Source: Peristeroidobacter agariperforans
GTDB taxonomy: Bacteria > Pseudomonadota > Gammaproteobacteria > Steroidobacterales > Steroidobacteraceae
Reading direction: 5' to 3'
Length of the DNA stretch: 64,000 nt
NCBI RefSeq assembly: GCF_004138335.1
Contig: NZ_RYFW01000002.1
Location: 973,501 to 1,037,500 of the forward strand
Made by a program: the position numbers and the translations under genes. Of this stretch, positions 42,513 to 51,187 are shown piece after piece (within the stretch, counting starts at the first letter, position 1; each line of letters begins with the position of its first letter). Below the pieces are notes generated by a model that worked only from the letters and a program-made list of their open reading frames with translations, did not search any database and had not been told where the DNA came from.

Positions 42513-42586
42513 CCAGGCACACGGATGTGCCCGCCGCCACAGGCGGCGAACGCAGCGGGGAAAAGTCGCGCCTTTTCCCCGCTGCG
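42513..42586. repeat. Array of three hairpins between rpiR and iolG, incl. palindromic repeat copy 2
   Basis: Three stem-loops follow each other: GGCACA/TGTGCC (42516-42531), CGCCGCC/GGCGGCG (42532-42548), and the strong 15-base-pair stem CGCAGCGGGGAAAAG / CTTTTCCCCGCTGCG (42551-42565 / 42572-42586). The first belongs to a 22-base unit also found at 8605-8626. The third, read on the minus strand, is a plausible rpiR terminator but lacks a T run. The set may be a REP-like element or a processing site between rpiR and iolG. Confidence 0.55.
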
Positions 42587-42626
42587 CCACAGCGCGAGTG
42601 GCAGAATGCCCGAGTCGCTGTTTTTA

Positions 42627-43496
42627 CTAGCGTCCGCGGCCACGTTTTTCCATGTCGAATGCATAACTGATGACCAGCGACTGCGCGAGGCACAGCGACG
42701 CGGTCAATGAACGGAACTGGCGCACCTCCGCGTCCTTGATCTCGAACACCAGGTCCGAGGCGGCCGCGATCGGGCTCAAGCGACTGTCGGTGATAGCGAT
42801 GATCCTGGCCTTCTGCTCGCGCGTGGAACCGACGATCTCCACGGTCTCGGCCGCGTAGGGCTGAAAGCTGATGGCGATCAGCAAATCCTTCGACGTGAGC
42901 ATGGTGCTCTGTTCGGCCAGCATGCCGGCCACGCCGTCGAGCAGATAGGCACGCTTGTCGACGTGGCGCAGGGCATAGGCGAGATAGGAGGCAACCGGAA
43001 AGGAGCGTCGCAGGCCGACGATGTAGACCGCGTTCGCGCCGGCGATCATGTCAACGGCTCGCTCCAGGTCGGCTTTGCGGACGCTGCTCTTCAAATGCTC
43101 CAATGCCAGGATGTTGCTGTCCGCGAACTCGTGCATCACGTCCTGGGGAGCAAGCGCGCCCGCGGCGCCCGCACGGCGCGAGAACTGCCGGATGCGCTCG
43201 GCATAGCTGGGACTCGGCGCCTGGGTGAGCATCTCGTCCTTGAACAGCTCCTGCATGTCGCTCGCGCCTTCGTAACCGAACGTTTTGGCAAAACGCACGA
43301 TGGTGGAGGGCTGCACCTCGCAGCGTTCGGCGATGACCGCCAGGGTCTGCAGCGCCATGTCGTTGGGATTCTCCAAGACGTACTTGGCGACCTGCTGCAG
43401 ACGGGGACTGAGCTCCTCGTATCGGCGCACGATGTCGCCCCGCAGGGTTTCGAGTGTTTTTGCGCTGCTCGCCACGGCTAATTCTCTGAGTGTCAT
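42627..43496 (-). CDS. RpiR-family regulator, probable inositol repressor
   Basis: The 289-residue protein has the RpiR/MurR layout. The N-terminal HTH reads RGDIVRRYEELSPRLQQVAK, ALQTLAVIAERCEVQPSTIV, RFAKTFGYEGASDMQELFKD. The C-terminal SIS sugar-phosphate domain reads AVDMIAGANAVYIVGLRRSF, DLLIAISFQPYAAETVEIVG and IIAITDSRLSPIAAASDLVF. The SIS domain normally senses a sugar phosphate. Its position between iolG and the inositol/phytate receptor makes it the likely IolR-like controller of the TGRAAT-N4-ATTYCA sites. ATG at 43496 is preferred over an in-frame TTG four codons upstream. A small palindrome GGAAATTCC (43497-43505) abuts the start, perhaps for autoregulation. Confidence 0.93.
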   Translation of the reverse strand: MTLRELAVASSAKTLETLRGDIVRRYEELSPRLQQVAKYVLENPNDMALQTLAVIAERCEVQPSTIVRFAKTFGYEGASDMQELFKDEMLTQAPSPSYAERIRQFSRRAGAAGALAPQDVMHEFADSNILALEHLKSSVRKADLERAVDMIAGANAVYIVGLRRSFPVASYLAYALRHVDKRAYLLDGVAGMLAEQSTMLTSKDLLIAISFQPYAAETVEIVGSTREQKARIIAITDSRLSPIAAASDLVFEIKDAEVRQFRSLTASLCLAQSLVISYAFDMEKRGRGR

Positions 43497-43584
43497 GGAA
43501 ATTCCCAATCATACGGCCGCTGCAATAAATATTCTATGCAGCTCTGACAGGACGGCCAGCCGCAGCGTGGCGCCACTATAGCAG

Positions 43585-43602
43585 TTAGAATTTTTATTTC
43601 AC
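43585..43602 (+). promoter_or_regulatory. Predicted inositol-regulon operator upstream of the phytate-locus receptor
   Basis: TTAGAATTTTTATTTCAC contains TAGAAT-N4-ATTTCA, 13 of 18 identical to the site at 49695-49712. It lies 110 bases before the receptor ATG, in an AT-rich patch with further TTCTA/TAGAA words (43620s). Probably a weaker member of the same site family. Confidence 0.45.
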
Positions 43603-43712
43603 TAGTTGCGTTCTATGAAATGTTCGTTCTAGACTCTGCTCCAGCTGCACTCGAGTGCGGAACTACAACTCATGCACGATGGAGAGACGCGTCGAGCGTC
43701 CAGGGGGAAAAG

Positions 43713-46157
43713 ATGAGACGGTTAAAGCAGGGGAGTGTCCTGGCGAGCGCGGTGTCGATTGCTCTGGCGACGGCGGCAGCCAATGCTGCCGAACCGGGCA
43801 AGGAAGACACCCTGGAGTTCATCGAAGTGCTCGCCAAGCGCGTCAACGCGCGCGAGCGCACCGAGCTGGCCGAGCCGGTGCTCACCTATTCCGAAGAGTA
43901 TTTCCAGCGCTTCGAGCCGCTGTCGGTCGGCGAAATGATGAAGCGCGTGCCGGGCGTGACATTCAGCGACGACGTCGGCGAGTACGCGGCGCCGTCGTTG
44001 CGCGGCATCGGCTCGGAATACACCCAGATCCTGATCAACGGCCGGCGCATCTCCGGCTCGGGCAATGACAATACCGTGCTGGTGGATCGCATTCCCGCCG
44101 AGCTGGTCGAGCGGGTGGAGATCATCCGCAGCCCGACCAGCGATATGGACAGCCAGGGCATCGGCGGCACGCTGAACATCATTCTCAAGGAAGGCGCCGA
44201 ATTCAACGGCGGCATCTATCGACTCGGCGGCTACTACATCGACGGCGAGACCCGGCCCAGCGCCTTCGTCTCGTACGGTCACACCAACGACGCCGTGCAG
44301 TGGGGTACGTCGCTCAACTATCAGGAGCGCTTCAATCGCAAGCAGGTGTATTCGGTCGAGCGAGTGCTGGACGGCGAGGGCAACGCCGAGCCCGAATTCA
44401 AGACCACCATCGAGCCGGACGAGCGCGACACCCGCGATATCGCCTGGACGGGCGACCTGGCTTTCAAGCTCGATGGCGGCCAGGAGTTGCAGTTCAACTC
44501 GTTGTTTGTCGATACCGACCGGGTCGAGCACGAGTTCGAGCGCGCCTTCGAGGCCGAAGACGATGACGGCGACCTTGACTCGGGCGCCGAGCAGACCAAT
44601 CAGACCGATGCATTCCGTGAGCGCAACTGGATGCTGGCCGCCACGTTCACCGCGCCCACCGACGGCGGCAATTCCTGGGAGGTCTCGGCGAGCTACGACC
44701 GCACCGAGGGCGAAGCGAAAGAAACCAATTATCTGGTCGACATGGATTTCGACTTCGCGAGCGTCGGCTTGAATACGGGCGACGACATCCTGCCGTTCCT
44801 GTCTTCGTTCAACGATCCGCAGTTGAACGAGCAGTTCCGCGCCAACAGCACCCAGTTCGGCCACGAGATCGATGTGTTCGACAACATCGACAGCATCGAG
44901 AACGAGGACAGCGAGGACTCCGAAGCCAAGGCGGGCGGCAAGTTCAAATGGAAGTTCACCGCCGCGACCCTGAGCGTCGGCCTCGATTATGTGCTGAAAA
45001 AGCGCGATTACAGCTTCAACGTGCAGGAGATCGACGACGGCCAGCTGGTCACGCTCGATGACTTGTTCAGCATTTTCAACGTCGACGACGAGCGCATCGC
45101 CGGCTTCGTGCAATGGGGCCTCGACGTCACCGACAGCACCAAGGTCGAGCTCGGCGTGCGTGGCGAGCAGACCAACCTGGAAATCACTTCGACCGTCGCC
45201 GGGCCGGTCGCCGATGCGGCCGCCGCGCTCAGCTCGCTGGGACTGAACGTGCAGGGCAATCAGATCGCGGTCGACAACGACTACTTCGAGCTGAACCCGA
45301 CAGCGCACATCCGCTGGGACGCGACCGATTCGCTGCAGCTGAGACTGTCGGCGGCGCGCACCGTGCGCCGCCCGAGCTTCGACGAGCTCAATCCGACGCT
45401 GCTGCTCGACGAAGACGAGAGCGTGCTGGGCAATCCGACCCTGGATCAGGAAACCGCGCTCGGACTCGACGGCGGCTTCGACCTGCGCCTGAACGCCGAA
45501 GATGCGGTGCTCGGCGTCAACGCGTTCTACCGGCGCATCGAGAACAAGATCGAGCTGAACGGCGTCGGCGACGCGGTGAACGCCATCTTCCAGGAGCAGA
45601 TCGACGACGAGATCGAAGCCACGCAGTATGTGAACAATCCCAACAAGGGCACGATCTACGGCATCGAGTTCGATCTGAGCTATCCGCTGGAGGTGATCGG
45701 AGCGCCGAATTTCCACGTGTTCGCCAATTACACGTACGTGCACTCCGAGATCCGCGATGCCAACAGCAACTTCCCGGTCGACCGGCGCTTCTCCATGCAG
45801 CCGGACTACATCTACAACGTCGGCTTCGACCATCTGATCGAGGGCTGGGCGCTCACCTGGGGCTCGAGCTATCAGAAGCGTGGCGCGGCCGAAGAATGGG
45901 TCGACTCGGGCGCCGCGACCAAGGAAGTCGCCGATGTGACTTTCGAGGGCAACCTCGAAGTGTTCCTCGAGAAAACGTTCGCGGAGCGCTATGTCGTGCG
46001 CGTGGCCGCGCAGAACCTGCTCGATGCCAAGCGCAAGGATGTGACTCGCATCTACGAATCGGCCGCGCAGTACAACGCGCGCACTCCGGTCAGCTCCGAG
46101 ATCGATCAGGAAGAGTCGGATCCGTGGATCATTCTCACGTTCCGCAGCACCTTCTGA
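43713..46157 (+). CDS. TonB-dependent receptor of the phytate/inositol locus
   Basis: The 814-residue protein is complete. It has a signal peptide (MRRLKQGSVLASAVSIALAT), an N-terminal TonB-box/plug region (FIEVLAKRVNARERTELAEP, LRGIGSEYTQILINGRRIS, RVEIIRSPTSDMDSQGIGGT) and a barrel ending DPWIILTFRSTF. It is noticeably acidic in extracellular-type stretches (FEAEDDDGDLDSGAEQ, DNIDSIENEDSEDSEAKAGG), which could bind calcium or metal-phytate rather than bare phytate. ATG at 43713 has AGGGGG upstream. It is followed by the phytase gene after 89 bases holding a hairpin. The likely cargo is phytate or a lower inositol phosphate, by context. Confidence 0.95.
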   Translation: MRRLKQGSVLASAVSIALATAAANAAEPGKEDTLEFIEVLAKRVNARERTELAEPVLTYSEEYFQRFEPLSVGEMMKRVPGVTFSDDVGEYAAPSLRGIGSEYTQILINGRRISGSGNDNTVLVDRIPAELVERVEIIRSPTSDMDSQGIGGTLNIILKEGAEFNGGIYRLGGYYIDGETRPSAFVSYGHTNDAVQWGTSLNYQERFNRKQVYSVERVLDGEGNAEPEFKTTIEPDERDTRDIAWTGDLAFKLDGGQELQFNSLFVDTDRVEHEFERAFEAEDDDGDLDSGAEQTNQTDAFRERNWMLAATFTAPTDGGNSWEVSASYDRTEGEAKETNYLVDMDFDFASVGLNTGDDILPFLSSFNDPQLNEQFRANSTQFGHEIDVFDNIDSIENEDSEDSEAKAGGKFKWKFTAATLSVGLDYVLKKRDYSFNVQEIDDGQLVTLDDLFSIFNVDDERIAGFVQWGLDVTDSTKVELGVRGEQTNLEITSTVAGPVADAAAALSSLGLNVQGNQIAVDNDYFELNPTAHIRWDATDSLQLRLSAARTVRRPSFDELNPTLLLDEDESVLGNPTLDQETALGLDGGFDLRLNAEDAVLGVNAFYRRIENKIELNGVGDAVNAIFQEQIDDEIEATQYVNNPNKGTIYGIEFDLSYPLEVIGAPNFHVFANYTYVHSEIRDANSNFPVDRRFSMQPDYIYNVGFDHLIEGWALTWGSSYQKRGAAEEWVDSGAATKEVADVTFEGNLEVFLEKTFAERYVVRVAAQNLLDAKRKDVTRIYESAAQYNARTPVSSEIDQEESDPWIILTFRSTF

Positions 46158-46189
46158 GCTGATTCCTTTCCTACCGCACGTCGATGGAT

Positions 46190-46211
46190 GGCGCTCGCAT
46201 TCGCGAGCGCC
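46190..46211 (+). promoter_or_regulatory. Intercistronic hairpin between receptor and phytase genes
   Basis: GGCGCTCGC (46190-46198) pairs perfectly with GCGAGCGCC (46203-46211) around the tetraloop ATTC, extended by ATCGA-type flanks. Located between two same-strand genes and followed by no T run, it probably sets differential mRNA stability rather than ending transcription. Confidence 0.5.
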
Positions 46212-46246
46212 TCGATGCCCCGTTGTCACACCCAAAGGAGGGTTCC

Positions 46247-47581
46247 ATGTCGAAAGTGCACTCCGTTCTCGCGCTTGCAGTACTCAGCGCGCTCACTTCA
46301 GGGCTCACGCAGGCGGCGCAAGTGCAGGCCGTTCGTGAGACTCCGCCGTCGCTCGATTATGACGATGGCGAACATCTGGCAAACGCCGACGATCCGGCGA
46401 TCTGGGTCCATCCCAACGAGGATCGCCAGCACAAGAGCCTGGTCGTCGCCACCTTGAAGGAAGGCGGCATCGATGTTTACGACCTGCAGGGCCAGCTGTT
46501 GCAGCACATCCCCGGGCTGCCGCACCCGAATCCCGACTATCCCCGCCAGCGTTTCAACAACGTCGATCTGGTGTACGGGTTCAAGCTTGGCTCGCGCACC
46601 GTGGATCTGGCGGTAGCGACCGACCGCGGCTTCGATCGGCTGGCGATTTTCGAGATCAACAAGAGCGGTTCCGATGCGGCCGTGCCGCTGACCGAAGTGA
46701 CCAAGCCCGGCTTGCCGTTCGTTTTCGCGGCCGACCAGGACGAAGTAAATGACGAACTGACGGTGATGGGCATCGGCACCGCGAAGCTGGCGAATGGCCA
46801 GACCGTCGCATTCGTCACGCGTAACGATCGTTCGCAAGCCGCCAAGTTCCGTTTGTACGACGCGGGCGGCGGCAAAGTGGGTTACGCGCCGTTGGTGCGT
46901 TTCAACTTGCCATCGCAGTTCACGTTGCCGAACGGGCAGCAGTGGGTGCCGTGCCAGGACGAGGACGGGCTGACGCCGATGGCGGAGGGCACGGTGATCG
47001 ATCGGGATCGCGGCTACGTTTACATCGGTCAGGAAGCGGTCGGACTGTGGCGCACGACCATCGACAATCCCGGCGCAAATCTGCAGTTGATCGACAAAGT
47101 GGATACGTATGGCACGCCGTACACGCGCACCTGGGATGCGGAGGAAGAGGAATATGTATGTGAATACCAGACGCAGCAGGATCCAGGCTATGGCGGGCGG
47201 CTGACGCGCGACGTCGAAGGCGTGACCTTGTACGAGGCGGACGACGAAGAGGGTTATGTGATCGTCTCGAGCCAGGGCAACAACGAGTATCTGGTGTATG
47301 ACCGCGAAGACAACGACTACGTCGGCAAATTCTCGATCGTGGACGGCATGGTCGACGGCACGCAGGAAACCGATGGCATCGGCGTCAGCAACGCCGATTT
47401 TGGCGGCGCGTTCGACGACGGCTTGTTCGTGGCCATGGATGGCGGCAATACCCCGGACATCCTGGATCCGGAAGGCGAGGTCATCGAGAACACCAATTTC
47501 AAGTTCGTGCAGTGGGAGGACATTGCCGATCAGCTCAACCTGATCGTCGATGACGAGCACGACATTCGCGATCTGGATTGA
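46247..47581 (+). CDS. Beta-propeller 3-phytase, exported, single domain
   Basis: The 444-residue protein has a signal peptide (MSKVHSVLALAVLSALTSGL to QAA) and a phytase propeller: NADDPAIWVHPN (47-58), VVATLKEGGIDVYDLQGQLL, QRFNNVDLVYGF (about 102-113), VAVATDRG-like and RDRGYVYIGQEAVGLW, with DEEGYVIVSSQGNNEYLVYD later. These acidic and basic patches bind calcium and the phosphates of phytate. The enzyme removes phosphate from extracellular or periplasmic phytate. AAAGGAGG precedes the ATG. It is cotranscribed with the receptor and ends at a strong terminator. It differs from typical Bacillus enzymes in the EGC-DDE segment (AEGTVIDRDRGYVYIG). Confidence 0.95.
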   Translation: MSKVHSVLALAVLSALTSGLTQAAQVQAVRETPPSLDYDDGEHLANADDPAIWVHPNEDRQHKSLVVATLKEGGIDVYDLQGQLLQHIPGLPHPNPDYPRQRFNNVDLVYGFKLGSRTVDLAVATDRGFDRLAIFEINKSGSDAAVPLTEVTKPGLPFVFAADQDEVNDELTVMGIGTAKLANGQTVAFVTRNDRSQAAKFRLYDAGGGKVGYAPLVRFNLPSQFTLPNGQQWVPCQDEDGLTPMAEGTVIDRDRGYVYIGQEAVGLWRTTIDNPGANLQLIDKVDTYGTPYTRTWDAEEEEYVCEYQTQQDPGYGGRLTRDVEGVTLYEADDEEGYVIVSSQGNNEYLVYDREDNDYVGKFSIVDGMVDGTQETDGIGVSNADFGGAFDDGLFVAMDGGNTPDILDPEGEVIENTNFKFVQWEDIADQLNLIVDDEHDIRDLD

Positions 47582-47599
47582 TTGCTCGAGGCCGAGTCA

Positions 47600-47627
47600 G
47601 GCGCGCCCGCGAGGGCGCGCCTTTTTT
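47600..47627 (+). terminator. Intrinsic terminator after the phytase gene
   Basis: GGCGCGCCC (47600-47608) pairs with GGGCGCGCC (47613-47621) around a GCGA loop and is followed by six T. It ends the receptor-phytase operon and lies just before the convergent dual-domain phytase stop. Confidence 0.9.
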
Positions 47628-47632
47628 GTTTG

Positions 47633-49660
47633 TCATTCCTTGCGCAGTGAGCGCAGCGCATCCTGCCATGACACGTACTTGAAGTTCTGGCGTTCGGCCG
47701 GCATCAGGTTGCGGCCGTCCTGCACGACCAGCAAGCCCTCCGGAAAGCGCTGGCCCAGCGGCGCGCTCACGATATCCAGCCCATCGGTTTCGGAAGCACC
47801 GTCGATCCCCGCCTCGCTGTTCGCGACCACGGCGAACTTGCCGAGATATTCGTTGCCGTCTTCGCGACGATACACCGCGTAATTGTCTTCACCCTGATTC
47901 GATACGACCAGATAACCGGTGCCGTTTGCACCGTAGTAAATCGACAGGCCTTCGATGTCATCCTTCAGGCGCCCTTTCTCGACAGTGTCGATGGACGTGC
48001 GACGCGAGCCGCCCCGCGGCTCGGCGGAATATTTCCATAGAGCCACGTCTTCCTCAGCGACATACAAATGGCCCAGCTCGTCGTCCGCCGCACAACCTTC
48101 GGCTTGCGAGCCGACCTCGATTTCACGCACCAGCTCGCCGGCGATCTTTCCGGCCCTGGCTGCGATCCGCCATTGGCGAATGCGACCGTCGGCACTGTCA
48201 TTGGCAAAGACGTAATAGGCGCCATTCTTGGAGCTTCGGTACATACACAGGCCGTAGGGATCGTCGAATCCGGTGGCCAGGTCGCCGCCGGGCAGTGCGT
48301 GCAGTTGTCGCGCCTGGGCATCGTAGCGATACAGGCTGATCGATTTGCGCGTTCGATTGGTTGCGGCCACGAGCGTGATGGTGCGTCCGCCGAAGGTGAA
48401 GCCGTCACGCACGTCCACATTGTTCATGCGGCCGTCCGGGACGCTGTGAATCAACTTGCCATCCAGGTCATAAACGTTGAGACCCAGTTTTTTGTCGGTC
48501 GCGATGACGACGCTGCGGCCGGGATCCTGACGATCGACCCAGATCGCCGGATCGTCGGCGGCATCGCCGAAGCTGGCCACCGGCTCGCTCTCCGCAACCG
48601 GCAATACTGCGCCCGGAACGAACTCGCTGGCCGCAGCGCCGCTCTGCGCCGTCGGCAGGTTCAATGATTTCGCGAGCGCGCTCAACGACACCAGCTTGTA
48701 GTCGCCGGCGTCTTCGTCGGCAACGATCAGCACGCCATCGGGCAACGCGTCTCCGAGCGGCGCGGCGGCAATCGTCAATCCTTCGGCGTCACCGATTTGA
48801 TCGGGCGCGCCCAGTTGGACTCGGCGCGGCTCGCCATTGGGCAACGTATAGGCGACGAATCCATCCGCATCGCGCGCCAACAAGAAGGTCGTGCCGTTTG
48901 CAGCACGATGGACCGCAACTCCTTTGACTTCTTCGCTCAGTCCGCCGCGTGGCGCGACGAGGTCGACGGCTTCGCGTACCGTATCCGCCTCAGGTTCCGC
49001 TGCGATACTCCATACGCCGACGGATTCTTCGCTGAAGTACACGCGACGACGAGCATCGTCGACTGCGCAATGACCGACGCCTTTGCCTGCTGCGATCCTG
49101 CGCACCATACGACCGGCAATCTGCTGCGCCTGGGGAAACAACTCCCACTGCTCCAACTGGCCCTGGCCGGTCGAGACGAACACGTAGAGCTTGTTCGTCA
49201 GCGGGCTCACATAGGAGCACAGGCCGGTAATCTCATCCTCGATGGGCAGGGGCTGCGCAGCGACGTCGCTCAACTTGCGATTCCCTGCATCGAAGCGGAA
49301 GGCTCGAACGGCGCCGGCGCGTTGGTCGCTGACCAGCACGAGTTTGTTGAGAGTCTCCGGCAGGCTCGCTCGATCCGGGACATCGACGAACCCGACTTCG
49401 ACCTGATCGAATGCCGCGACTCGCTGACCGGCCAGATCGTGAATTTCCAAGCCGCCTTCGCCGGCCGCCACGATCAACAAGCTATTCGCGGGTCGCGCTG
49501 GATCCCGCCACACGGCGGCATCGAGTGCGAATTTGTGCGAGGTGGGCTGCGTAGTTCGGTCCACCGGCACGCTGACGGCTGGATTCTGTTGTGTCGACGA
49601 TTGCGCCTGCCACCCCAACAGGCCAAGCGCGAGGGAGGTCAGAAGCGGAGGGTATTTCAT
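47633..49660 (-). CDS. Dual-domain beta-propeller phytase
   Basis: The 675-residue protein has a signal peptide (MKYPPLLTSLALGLLGWQAQ) and two phytase-like propellers. The C-terminal one (about 345-675) is complete: DAADDPAIWVDRQDPGRSVV, GRMNNVDVRDGF, YGLCMYRSSKNGAYYVFAND, SQAEGCAADDELGHLYVAEE and DIEGLSIYYG. The N-terminal one is degenerate: DDPAIW is LDAAVW, NNVD is lost, and EGCxADDE reads VGHCAVDDAR. Dual-domain phytases of this kind are known, with the partial domain helping on lower inositol phosphates. It is divergent from the OPA-type carrier across the predicted operator. Confidence 0.95.
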   Translation of the reverse strand: MKYPPLLTSLALGLLGWQAQSSTQQNPAVSVPVDRTTQPTSHKFALDAAVWRDPARPANSLLIVAAGEGGLEIHDLAGQRVAAFDQVEVGFVDVPDRASLPETLNKLVLVSDQRAGAVRAFRFDAGNRKLSDVAAQPLPIEDEITGLCSYVSPLTNKLYVFVSTGQGQLEQWELFPQAQQIAGRMVRRIAAGKGVGHCAVDDARRRVYFSEESVGVWSIAAEPEADTVREAVDLVAPRGGLSEEVKGVAVHRAANGTTFLLARDADGFVAYTLPNGEPRRVQLGAPDQIGDAEGLTIAAAPLGDALPDGVLIVADEDAGDYKLVSLSALAKSLNLPTAQSGAAASEFVPGAVLPVAESEPVASFGDAADDPAIWVDRQDPGRSVVIATDKKLGLNVYDLDGKLIHSVPDGRMNNVDVRDGFTFGGRTITLVAATNRTRKSISLYRYDAQARQLHALPGGDLATGFDDPYGLCMYRSSKNGAYYVFANDSADGRIRQWRIAARAGKIAGELVREIEVGSQAEGCAADDELGHLYVAEEDVALWKYSAEPRGGSRRTSIDTVEKGRLKDDIEGLSIYYGANGTGYLVVSNQGEDNYAVYRREDGNEYLGKFAVVANSEAGIDGASETDGLDIVSAPLGQRFPEGLLVVQDGRNLMPAERQNFKYVSWQDALRSLRKE

Positions 49661-49694
49661 AGCGTCTCTCTTGATGGAATGCCGGTAATTGGAC

Positions 49695-49712
49695 TTGGAA
49701 TATTTTTTCCAT
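49695..49712. promoter_or_regulatory. Predicted inositol-regulon operator between phytase and carrier
   Basis: TTGGAATATTTTTTCCAT is the best palindrome of the site family (TGGAAT-N4-TTTCCA; contains GGAA-N6-TTCC). It lies 35 bases from the phytase start and 56 from the carrier start, so one bound regulator could control both directions. Additional ATGGAAT and ATGGAAATC words flank it. Confidence 0.6.
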
Positions 49713-49767
49713 TGTTTTAAGCTAATGGAAATCAAATTTCAATCATCGGCATTGACGAGGGGGGCGC

Positions 49768-51165
49768 GTGAGCGCTGGCGAACCGGAGATCGACGGTCTG
49801 CGATTGGCGGGGAGGGCTTCGGCATTGAGCTCATTGCTGAAGTTCTTCGCGACCGGTGCGGATCGTCCCGTGCTCCAGGATGCCGCCGCGGTGGACGCCC
49901 TGTTTCGCTATCACCGCGTGCGAGTGATGGTCGCGATCACGCTCTGCTACGGTGTGATCTATACGTGTCGCCTGGCGCTCGGCGTCGTGAAGAAGCCGCT
50001 CATCGACGCCGGCGTGTTCGGTCCTGCCGAGCTGGGCATGATCGGCTCCGCGCTCTTTTATGCCTATGCCATCGGCAAGCTGACCAACGGCTTTCTGGCC
50101 GATCACGCCAACATCAAAAGATTTCTCGCGTTGGGCTTCTTGTTGAGCGCGCTGTGCAACGTGGGAATGGGCTTCTCCACCACTGTTGCCGTGTCGGTGC
50201 TGCTGTGGGGACTGAACGGCTGGTTCCAGAGCTTTGGAGCGCCAGCCAGCGTCGTCGGCATCACCGCCTGGTTCAGCAATCGAGAGCGGGGCCGCATCTA
50301 TGGAATCTGGAGCACCGCGCACTCGATCGGCGAGGGGCTGACGTTTCTAGTAGTGGGCGCGCTGGTCGCGACGCTCGGGTGGCGGTGGGGCTTCTGGGTG
50401 CCGGGACTGATCGGGATCGTGATCGCCGCGATGGTGTACCGCTTCGTGCAGGATCGGCCGCGAACGTTGGGTTTGCCGACCGTTGCTGACTGGCGCAACG
50501 ATCACTATGCCCAGGTGAGCGCTCAGCAACAGAGCACCTTCGCCACGCAGCTGTCGATCGTGAAGATCGCGCCCATCTGGATTCTCGCGCTGGCGAGCTC
50601 GACCATCTACATCACGCGCTACGCCATCAACTCGTGGGGCGTGCTGTATTTGCAGGAGGCGCGCGGCTATTCGCTGACCATGGCCGGTACCTTGCTGATG
50701 ATCAGCACGATCGCGGGCATGGTGGGCGCGATCTCGTACGGATTCATCTCGGATAAGGTCTTCCACGCGCGCAGGCCGCCGACGAACCTGGTGTTCGCCA
50801 TCGTCGAGCTCACGGGCCTGGTGTTGATTTTCTTCGGGCCGGCGAACACGTCCGTGCTGATGCTCGGCATGGTGCTGTTTGGCATTGGCTTGACCGGGCT
50901 GGTCACGGCGCTCGGCGGATTGTTCGCGGTCGACATCTGTCCGAAACGGGTCGCCGGCGCCGCCATGGGCCTGATCGGCATTTTCAGCTATCTCGGCGCT
51001 GCCATCCAGGAAAACGTCAGCGGGCATTTGATCGAGCGCGGCATGAGCGTCGTCGATGGCGTCCGCACTTATGACTTCAGCACGGTGATCTGGTTCTGGC
51101 TCGGCTCGTCGTTGTTGTCGATGCTGCTTGCCGCCTGTCTGTGGCGCGTGAAGTTGCACGATTGA
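49768..51165 (+). CDS. MFS carrier of the organophosphate:phosphate antiporter (OPA) type
   Basis: The 465-residue protein has about 12 membrane helices and resembles GlpT/UhpT/UhpC carriers: ITLCYGVIYTCRLALGVVKK (the basic pair in helix 1 region), GLNGWFQSFGAPASVVGITA, AWFSNRERGRIYGIWSTAHS and IGEGLTFLVVGAL. The N-terminal 50 residues are soluble. OPA carriers exchange sugar phosphates for phosphate, so here it may bring inositol monophosphate or free inositol into the cell; no ABC or IolT-type inositol importer is present in the window. Start is GTG with a GAGGGGGG ribosome site. It heads the + operon carrier-kinase-phosphoesterase-mmsA. Confidence 0.88.
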   Translation: MSAGEPEIDGLRLAGRASALSSLLKFFATGADRPVLQDAAAVDALFRYHRVRVMVAITLCYGVIYTCRLALGVVKKPLIDAGVFGPAELGMIGSALFYAYAIGKLTNGFLADHANIKRFLALGFLLSALCNVGMGFSTTVAVSVLLWGLNGWFQSFGAPASVVGITAWFSNRERGRIYGIWSTAHSIGEGLTFLVVGALVATLGWRWGFWVPGLIGIVIAAMVYRFVQDRPRTLGLPTVADWRNDHYAQVSAQQQSTFATQLSIVKIAPIWILALASSTIYITRYAINSWGVLYLQEARGYSLTMAGTLLMISTIAGMVGAISYGFISDKVFHARRPPTNLVFAIVELTGLVLIFFGPANTSVLMLGMVLFGIGLTGLVTALGGLFAVDICPKRVAGAAMGLIGIFSYLGAAIQENVSGHLIERGMSVVDGVRTYDFSTVIWFWLGSSLLSMLLAACLWRVKLHD

Positions 51166-51187
51166 GATTCATTGGGGGGACATTCGC

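Noticed and set aside
43722-46235. An 837-codon open frame on the minus strand opposite the phytate-locus receptor
   Set aside because: It mirrors the receptor gene exactly, has no family pattern and reads as low-complexity Val/Asp/Arg sequence. It is an antisense shadow caused by high-GC codon use.
33545-49734. The 12-base word TAATGGAAATCA shared by 33545-33556 and 49723-49734
   Set aside because: It is not palindromic, and its two places serve unlike genes. It may reflect AT-rich promoter composition, so I do not treat it as an operator.
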